Both the position numbers and the translations under genes were made by a program. 18,974 bases of DNA from DATESZ01 sp035283845 (GTDB lineage: Bacteria > Desulfobacterota > Syntrophia > Syntrophales > JACQWR01). Shown here piece after piece: positions 14,298 through 18,974 of this stretch. The first letter of the stretch is position 1. Each line of letters opens with the position of its first letter. Under the pieces are notes generated by a model, which was not told where the DNA came from, made no database searches, and saw only the letters and a list, made by a program, of their open reading frames with translations. The DNA lies in contig DATESZ010000211.1 in assembly GCA_035283845.1 (NCBI GenBank), positions 1 through 18,974 of the forward strand, given 5' to 3'.

Positions 14298-16001
14298 ATG
14301 CTTAGACAAACGGATATGGAAGGCAAAGAAACAATCGTAGAGCTGAAAGAGGCGTTAGCGGCGCTTGGAAAAAGTGAGAACCGTTACCGGGATCTCGTTG
14401 ATAACAGCAATGATTTCATCTGGATCCACGACCTTGAAGGAAAGCTTATCTCCGTCAATAAAGCGGCGGAAAGACTCATCGGCTTCCCTCAGGAAAGACT
14501 TATAGGAAGAAACATCCGGGAGGTGCTGGATCCTCAAGTCAGGAATGAATTTACTTCCTATCTCACAACCATCCGTAAAACAGGAGCGGCCCTGGGACTG
14601 GTGAGGATAATCACTTCCGCAGGCGAAAAACGCATCCATGAATACAACAGCACCCTGCGCACGGAAGGGGTTGCCGCGCCTTTCGTGCAGGGAATTTGCC
14701 GTGATGTCACCGATCGCGTTGTCGTGGAAAAAAGACTGACCAAAACACTCTCCCTGCTAACCGCCACGCTCGAATCGACACCCGGCGGCATCATCGCTGT
14801 TGACAATAACAGGAGAATATTGACCTGCAACAGCGAGTTCGTCCGTATGTGGCGTATTCCCGAGGATGTCATTAATACTAAAGACATTGCCCAGGTACTG
14901 AATCTCGTATGCAATCATCTGATTGATGTAGAAAGTTTTCTCGCCAGACGTAAAGAAATCATGAGGAATCCTGACATGGAATTTCTCGACGAATTACCAT
15001 TGAAAGACGGCAGAACAATCTTGCGCAGAGTAAAGCCGCAATGGCGCGAAGGAAGAACAACCGGGAGAGTGTACAGTTTCTTTGACATTACTGCCCGGAA
15101 AAATATGGAAGAAAATCTCCGGAAAAGTGAAGAACGTTATCGGGCAATAATTGAAAATATAGAAGAAGGCTATTATGAGGTTGACCTTGCCGGAAATTAT
15201 ACCTTTCTAAACGAAGCGGGCCTCAATATTTTAGGCTATTTACGCTCTGAAATTATCGGCTTTGACAATGAAAAATTTACCGATGAAGAAAATAATAAAA
15301 AAATCAGCAAAATATTCAAAACAGTTTATGCCGCCGGATATCCTTCTTCGGAATGCCGGTGGGATATAATAAGAAAAGACGGCCAGAGGCGTCATTTGGA
15401 GAGTTCCATCTCCCTTATCAGGGATGCAAAAGGCAAAAACATCGGATTCAGGGGAATTATGCGCGACGTAACGGAAAAGATAATGGCCGAAGAAACCATC
15501 CACCATATGGCCTATCACGACTTTCTTACGGGGCTGCCTAACCGTTTTCTTTTTACCGACCGTCTGAATGTCGCATTGGCGCAGGCGCGGCGTCACCAGA
15601 AGAAAATCGCCCTTATGATGCTTGATCTGGACAAATTCAAGGAGATCAACGACGCTCTGGGGCACGACACAGGAGATACTCTGCTCCGGGAAGTTGGGAA
15701 ACGATTGGTGGAATTGGTACGCGAGAGCGACACCGCTGCACGTGTGGGGGGAGATGAATTTACAATGCTCCTGCACAATATTGCGGACATTAAGGATGTT
15801 GCCGTCATTGCCGCGAAAGTTTTAGAGGCTTTTCACAACCCCTTTAATTGCAATGAGCACAAACTCTACATCACCCCGAGCATCGGAATCGCTATCTACC
15901 CTTATCACGGATCTGACATGTCGTCTGTATTGAGCCATGCCGACCAGGCCATGTACCGGGCCAAGGAAAATGGAAACAGTTATTATATTTATGGCCAGTA
16001 A
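14298..16001 (+). CDS. Three-PAS diguanylate cyclase (GGDEF)
   Basis: A soluble 567-residue sensor-cyclase that would make cyclic di-GMP. PAS domains lie at about 27-145 (RYRDLVDNSNDFIWIHDLEG), 153-270 (ESTPGGIIAVDNNRRILTC) and 276-395 (RYRAIIENIEEGYYEVDLAG), then a GGDEF domain from about 398 (HDFLTGLPNR). The active-site motif GGDEF is at 484-488 and intact. The inhibitory I-site RESD (Arg475, Asp478) lies five residues before it, so feedback inhibition by product is expected. There is no EAL domain, transmembrane helix or CxxCH motif, so the signal is probably cytoplasmic; the PAS ligand cannot be told. It starts 3 bases after the rhomboid gene without a strong ribosome binding site, suggesting translational coupling; a second ATG is at 14315 but out of frame. 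The hairpin at 16021-16080 follows its stop. Confidence 0.94.
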   Translation: MLRQTDMEGKETIVELKEALAALGKSENRYRDLVDNSNDFIWIHDLEGKLISVNKAAERLIGFPQERLIGRNIREVLDPQVRNEFTSYLTTIRKTGAALGLVRIITSAGEKRIHEYNSTLRTEGVAAPFVQGICRDVTDRVVVEKRLTKTLSLLTATLESTPGGIIAVDNNRRILTCNSEFVRMWRIPEDVINTKDIAQVLNLVCNHLIDVESFLARRKEIMRNPDMEFLDELPLKDGRTILRRVKPQWREGRTTGRVYSFFDITARKNMEENLRKSEERYRAIIENIEEGYYEVDLAGNYTFLNEAGLNILGYLRSEIIGFDNEKFTDEENNKKISKIFKTVYAAGYPSSECRWDIIRKDGQRRHLESSISLIRDAKGKNIGFRGIMRDVTEKIMAEETIHHMAYHDFLTGLPNRFLFTDRLNVALAQARRHQKKIALMMLDLDKFKEINDALGHDTGDTLLREVGKRLVELVRESDTAARVGGDEFTMLLHNIADIKDVAVIAAKVLEAFHNPFNCNEHKLYITPSIGIAIYPYHGSDMSSVLSHADQAMYRAKENGNSYYIYGQ

Positions 16002-16020
16002 AAACTTGACGCCTTTACAG

Positions 16021-16080
16021 GAAAATGCCCCCACCCCTCCCTCCCCCTCGACGGGGGAGCGAGGGGTGGGGGTGATTTTC
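16021..16080. repeat. C/G-run palindrome after diguanylate cyclase gene
   Basis: GAAAAT-G and seven-base-plus C runs on the left pair with G runs and TGATTTTC on the right: nearly perfect arms of about 27 bases around a short CTCGACG centre. The composition resembles the interior of the elements at 11922-12130 and 18576-18730, but the 19-bp terminal repeats are absent. It could act as a strong hairpin terminator for the upstream gene (right arm GATTTTC) or be a REP-like relic of the same repeat family. It sits 20 bases after the stop at 16001. Confidence 0.65.
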
Positions 16081-16135
16081 ATCCTTCGTTGTGCCCACCC
16101 CGGGTATGGGAGTTTGTAACGAGAGGAGATAAACC

Positions 16136-17212
16136 TTGTATGCAGTAATTATGGCCGGCGGCAGGGGCGCCCGCTTCTGGCCCAGAAGCAGAGAAAAGTC
16201 CCCTAAACACCTGCTTGACATAATCAGTGCGGAGACCATTCTTCGGGAAACGGTAAACAGGATCACCCCCATCGTTCCGACGGATATGGTCTTTATCATC
16301 ACCGGCGAAAGCCACGCTGCGGAAGCAAGGAGGCAACTGCCGGAGCTTCCCTGGAAAAACTTCCTGGTGGAGCCGTCAGGTAAAAACACCGCGCCCTGCA
16401 TCGGTCTTGCCGCAATACACCTGAAGAAGATAGACCCGGAAGGTATTATGATGGTCTTACCTTCCGACCATTTCATCAAAGACGAAGAAGAATTCATCCG
16501 CGTCCTTACCATTGCCGGCAAAGCGTCAGAACGGGGTGAAAATCTTCTTACCGTCGGCATCAGTCCCGTGGGACCGGAAACCGGTTACGGTTACCTGGAG
16601 AGAGGGGAAAAGAAATTCACCATTGATGGCGAAGACATTCATCATGTACGAACGGTGCGGGAAAAACCTGGTAAAAACGAGGCTGACATCCTAATACGGC
16701 AGGGAGGTTTTTTCTGGAACGGCGGTATTTTCATCGGTAAGGTTTCGACCTTCTTACACGCCATTGCCTGCTGGCTCCCCGATCTTTACCGCCATCTCAC
16801 AGATATGGAAGCGGCCCTGGGAAATGAAGAGGAAGAAACTGTGATAAATCGTGCCTACGAATCCATCGTCCCTGTTTCATTCGACTACGGCGTCATGGAA
16901 AAGGCCAGCAATATTCTTATGGTAAGAGGCGATTTCGGCTGGAGCGACGTGGGAAGCTGGGATGCCCTCTATCAGGTGCTGCCCAAGGATGAGAATGGCA
17001 ATTCCCTTGCTGGAGGCAGTGTTTTTCTGAACAGGAGCAGCAGGAATTCTCTCGTTTACAGTCCCCATAAGTTAGTGGCCATGGTAGGGGTGGAAGACCT
17101 GATCGTAGTGGACACAAAAGACGCTCTTCTGATATGCCGAAGGAGCGCCTCCCAGGAAGTCAAGAATTTAGTGGAACTTCTGGAACAGAAGAACTTGAAG
17201 GAATACCTGTAG
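16136..17212 (+). CDS. manC: Mannose-1-phosphate guanylyltransferase
   Basis: A 358-residue nucleotidyltransferase that makes GDP-mannose from mannose-1-phosphate and GTP, supplying surface polysaccharide synthesis. The pyrophosphorylase signature is GGRGARFWPRSREKSPKH (8-25). Other family motifs are VEPSGKNTAPCIGLAA, MVLPSDHFI, GPETGYGYLERG, FFWNGGIF, FDYGVMEK and GWSDVGSWDAL. It lacks the cupin-like phosphomannose isomerase domain of bifunctional proteins and matches the short monofunctional form. The start is the TTG at 16136: GAGGAG lies about eight bases upstream, the overlapping ATG at 16140 is out of frame and stops after two codons, and the next in-frame ATG (16151) would cut into the nucleotide-binding strand. 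Maf follows after 36 bases. Substrate assignment is by family; a related sugar-1-phosphate cannot be fully excluded. Confidence 0.92.
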   Translation: MYAVIMAGGRGARFWPRSREKSPKHLLDIISAETILRETVNRITPIVPTDMVFIITGESHAAEARRQLPELPWKNFLVEPSGKNTAPCIGLAAIHLKKIDPEGIMMVLPSDHFIKDEEEFIRVLTIAGKASERGENLLTVGISPVGPETGYGYLERGEKKFTIDGEDIHHVRTVREKPGKNEADILIRQGGFFWNGGIFIGKVSTFLHAIACWLPDLYRHLTDMEAALGNEEEETVINRAYESIVPVSFDYGVMEKASNILMVRGDFGWSDVGSWDALYQVLPKDENGNSLAGGSVFLNRSSRNSLVYSPHKLVAMVGVEDLIVVDTKDALLICRRSASQEVKNLVELLEQKNLKEYL

Positions 17213-17248
17213 CGAGAAAAGTTCTTAGGTGACGTGTAATAGGTATAA

Positions 17249-17845
17249 ATGGAAATCAAGACGGCGGGAAAACTCATTCTGGCATCTGCATCCCCTCGCA
17301 GGAAGGAACTGTTAAAACTTTTAGGGCTGGACTTTGAGGTGCTGCCGAGCGGTATCGAGGAGACGTACCGCACGGGGGAAACACCTAAAGAACATGTGCT
17401 CCGACTTTCTGCGCAAAAAGTCCTCGCCCTGGCCTCCTCCTACCCCGAGGCATGGGTAATCGGCGCGGATACGGTCGTCGTCCTTGACGGTGGGTTTATG
17501 GGAAAACCGGCCACGATCGCCGAGGCCAAGATAATGCTTAAGAAGCTGAGCGGACGGGAGCACCAGGTACACACCGGCTTTACCATTACAAGAAAAATAA
17601 CCGATCTCCTCCTTCAGGAAGCTGTGATATCTTCCGTTTTTTTTAAGCATATCTCGGAAGAAGAGTTAAACTGGTATGTGGGGACCGACGAACCATATGA
17701 CATGGCAGGAGGTTATGCCCTCCAGGGTAGGGGCGCCTTTTTCATAAGCAGGATAACCGGTTACTATACGAATGTGATCGGCCTTCCTCTATGCGAGGCG
17801 GTAAACCTGCTGAAAAGCGCAGGGGCAATAGAATTTCACCTGTGA
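17249..17845 (+). CDS. maf: Maf nucleotide pyrophosphatase, YhdE-like
   Basis: A 198-residue Maf protein, which hydrolyses non-canonical or excess nucleoside triphosphates to monophosphate and pyrophosphate and is linked to septum inhibition in some bacteria. SASPRRKELL at 13-22 is the signature motif, Asp74 in VIGADTVVVLDG is the likely catalytic acid, and DEPYDMAGGYALQG (147-160) points to the dTTP/UTP-type (YhdE) branch rather than the YceF branch. Length is usual and motifs are intact. AGGTATAA lies just upstream of the ATG. It lies 36 bases after manC, and the yggS start follows its stop after four bases, suggesting one transcript. Confidence 0.94.
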   Translation: MEIKTAGKLILASASPRRKELLKLLGLDFEVLPSGIEETYRTGETPKEHVLRLSAQKVLALASSYPEAWVIGADTVVVLDGGFMGKPATIAEAKIMLKKLSGREHQVHTGFTITRKITDLLLQEAVISSVFFKHISEEELNWYVGTDEPYDMAGGYALQGRGAFFISRITGYYTNVIGLPLCEAVNLLKSAGAIEFHL

Positions 17846-17849
17846 AATC

Positions 17850-18560
17850 ATGGAATCGGATATAGCTGCAAATATCTCCCGGATACTGGAAAATATCAGG
17901 GAAAAGGCCTCACGATCGGGACGGAAGGCAACGGACATCAGGCTGATGGCGGTGACAAAGACTGTTGACGACTCACGCATAAGGGATGCCTTGCAGGCGG
18001 GCATAAAGCTTATCGGCGAAAACTATGTCCAGGAAACGGCAAGAAAGAAGGCCTCACTGGAACAGCAGGGATCGCCTCTTGAATGGCACATGGTAGGCCG
18101 CCTGCAAACCAACAAGGCAAAATATGCCGTAAAACTTTTTGATATGATCCACTCCGTAGACAGCTTGGAGCTGGCGCGGGAACTGGATAAAAGGTCAAAG
18201 GCTATGGGGCGCGTGACCAAAGTCCTGATCGAAGCCAATACCGGCGGAGAAAAAACGAAAAGCGGCGTTCCCCTTTCCCAGGCTCAAGACTTGATAATAG
18301 CCGTAGCGGCTCTGGAAAATATTTCCGTTGAAGGGCTTATGACCATACCCCCCTGGTTCCCAGATCGCGAAAAGGCGAGACCCTATTTTGCCGCACTGCG
18401 GGAACTGAAGGAAAAAATTGAGAAGGCAGATATTCCTCGTGTCCACATGCGGGAACTATCCATGGGCATGACGGATGACTACGGGGTGGCTGTAGAAGAG
18501 GGAGCAACCATTGTCAGAATAGGGAGAGGGATCTTCGGAGCAAGGGTAGCCAAAAAATAG
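17850..18560 (+). CDS. yggS: PLP homeostasis protein, YggS/PROSC family
   Basis: A 236-residue member of the COG0325 family, a single-domain TIM-barrel protein that binds pyridoxal 5'-phosphate and keeps free PLP and amino- and keto-acid pools balanced. Lys37 in LMAVTKTVDD is the PLP Schiff-base lysine. Other signatures are IGENYVQE, EWHMVGRLQTNKAKY, and LSMGMTDDYGVAVEEGATIVRIGRGIFG at the phosphate-binding end. Length is usual and no residue is missing. The start lies four bases after the maf stop with no separate ribosome binding site, so translation is probably coupled. A mobile repeat (18576-18730) sits 15 bases after its stop. Confidence 0.95.
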   Translation: MESDIAANISRILENIREKASRSGRKATDIRLMAVTKTVDDSRIRDALQAGIKLIGENYVQETARKKASLEQQGSPLEWHMVGRLQTNKAKYAVKLFDMIHSVDSLELARELDKRSKAMGRVTKVLIEANTGGEKTKSGVPLSQAQDLIIAVAALENISVEGLMTIPPWFPDREKARPYFAALRELKEKIEKADIPRVHMRELSMGMTDDYGVAVEEGATIVRIGRGIFGARVAKK

Positions 18561-18575
18561 AGCCTATGCTAAAAG

Positions 18576-18730
18576 GGATGAACTCGTAAAAAGTAAATTT
18601 TCCCCTCCCCTGGCGGGAGGGGATTAAGGGGAGGGGGAAATAACATCCGGAAATACGGTCACTTATCACCCCCACCCTAACCCTCCCCCATCAAGGGGGA
18701 GGAGATTTTGGGCTTTTTACGAGACCGTCA
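18576..18730 (+). mobile_element. MITE-like element copy B (155 bp)
   Basis: The second copy of the element at 11922-12130, in the same orientation, between yggS and the flavin reductase gene. The ends share the perfect inverted core CTCGTAAAAAG with CTTTTTACGAG, and the outer bases of the left end have drifted (GGATGAA for TGACGAA). AAAG flanks both sides (18572-18575 and 18731-18734), a 4-bp target duplication distinct from that of copy A. The interior has two hairpins, CCCCTCCC/GGGAGGGG near the left end and CCTCCCC/GGGGAGG near the right, and the minus-strand four-G-run motif at 18669-18689. It lacks about 54 bases found in copy A. It could serve as a terminator after yggS. Confidence 0.85.
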
Positions 18731-18785
18731 AAAGGATTGCCGGAATAATCCCCTCGGCCAAGGGCTTAAAAAAAGGAGATGAAAA

Positions 18786-18974
18786 ATGAATAAATCGGCA
18801 TTTTACAAGATGAGCTATGGCCTTTACGTTGTCAGTTCCATAAACGACGACAGGTTGAACGGCCAGATTGCCAATACCGTTTTTCAGGTAACGTCCGAGC
18901 CGCCCACCTTGGGAATCAGTATCAATAAAAAAAACCTGACCCACGGCTTTATCGAGAAAAGCCGCTTATTTTCC
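18786..18974 (+). CDS. Flavin reductase-like protein, N-terminal part, cut by window end
   Basis: The first 63 residues of a protein starting MNKSAFYKMSYGLYVVSS, then GQIANTVFQVTSEPPTLGISINKKNLTHGFIEKS. This is the start of a flavin reductase-like FMN-binding domain as found in high-molecular-weight rubredoxin (Hrb) and related flavoproteins of anaerobes, which pass electrons from NAD(P)H or flavin to rubredoxin or flavodiiron proteins in oxygen or nitric oxide detoxification. Whether a rubredoxin domain follows lies outside the window. AGGAGA six bases before the ATG at 18786 is a strong ribosome binding site. The start lies 55 bases after mobile copy B, so its promoter may lie in or before that element. 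Confidence 0.88.
   Translation, partial: MNKSAFYKMSYGLYVVSSINDDRLNGQIANTVFQVTSEPPTLGISINKKNLTHGFIEKSRLFS

Overview
This looks like chromosomal DNA of an anaerobic member of the Desulfobacterota (former Deltaproteobacteria), perhaps near Syntrophus or Geobacter. That placement is inferred from gene content and order: dprA-topA, folate-dependent trmFO, rlmD, a TraB protein, a rhomboid protease, a GDP-mannose enzyme, maf, yggS, and a flavin reductase like the N-terminal part of high-molecular-weight rubredoxin. Base composition is near 50% G+C by eye; no 16S or other phylogenetic marker was tested.

Layout. (1) Positions 1-3090 are an accessory block on the minus strand. It holds the edge of a DUF5648-type fragment, a two-gene PIN toxin/antitoxin module with the toxin first, a repeat-bearing gap, and an exported 577-residue protein whose C-terminal repeats match the fragment at the left edge. 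(2) A divergent promoter region (3091-3293) leads into dprA and topA, which overlap by one base. (3) Positions 6737-9320 interrupt the housekeeping run. They hold an ACR3/SBF-like transporter fused to TPR repeats, a small DUF6616-type gene with its own promoter and 5' hairpin, and the remnant of a membrane sensor protein with a damaged haem motif. (4) trmFO and rlmD converge and overlap at their 3' ends. (5) TraB, a zinc-ribbon rhomboid protease and a three-PAS diguanylate cyclase run in tandem (12227-16001). (6) Mannose-1-phosphate guanylyltransferase, maf and yggS follow in tandem (16136-18560), and the window ends inside the flavin reductase gene.

Two copies of a short non-coding mobile element (11922-12130 and 18576-18730) share imperfect terminal inverted repeats with a perfect 11-bp core. 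Each is flanked by its own 4-bp duplication, and over 105 bp they differ at one base. Their core contains a G-quadruplex motif. A decayed relative lies in reverse orientation near 1085-1127, and a related-looking C/G-rich hairpin is at 16021-16080.

Most genes act independently: DNA uptake and supercoiling (dprA, topA), tRNA and rRNA uracil methylation (trmFO, rlmD), membrane-associated proteolysis and signalling (traB, rhomboid, GGDEF), and sugar-nucleotide supply and housekeeping (manC, maf, yggS). No complete new defence or biosynthetic system is evident. The least ordinary items are the transporter-TPR fusion, which lacks the cysteine of arsenite carriers; the mobile repeat family; and the toxin-antitoxin module between two copies of a DUF5648 segment. 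No tRNA, rRNA or CRISPR array was seen.
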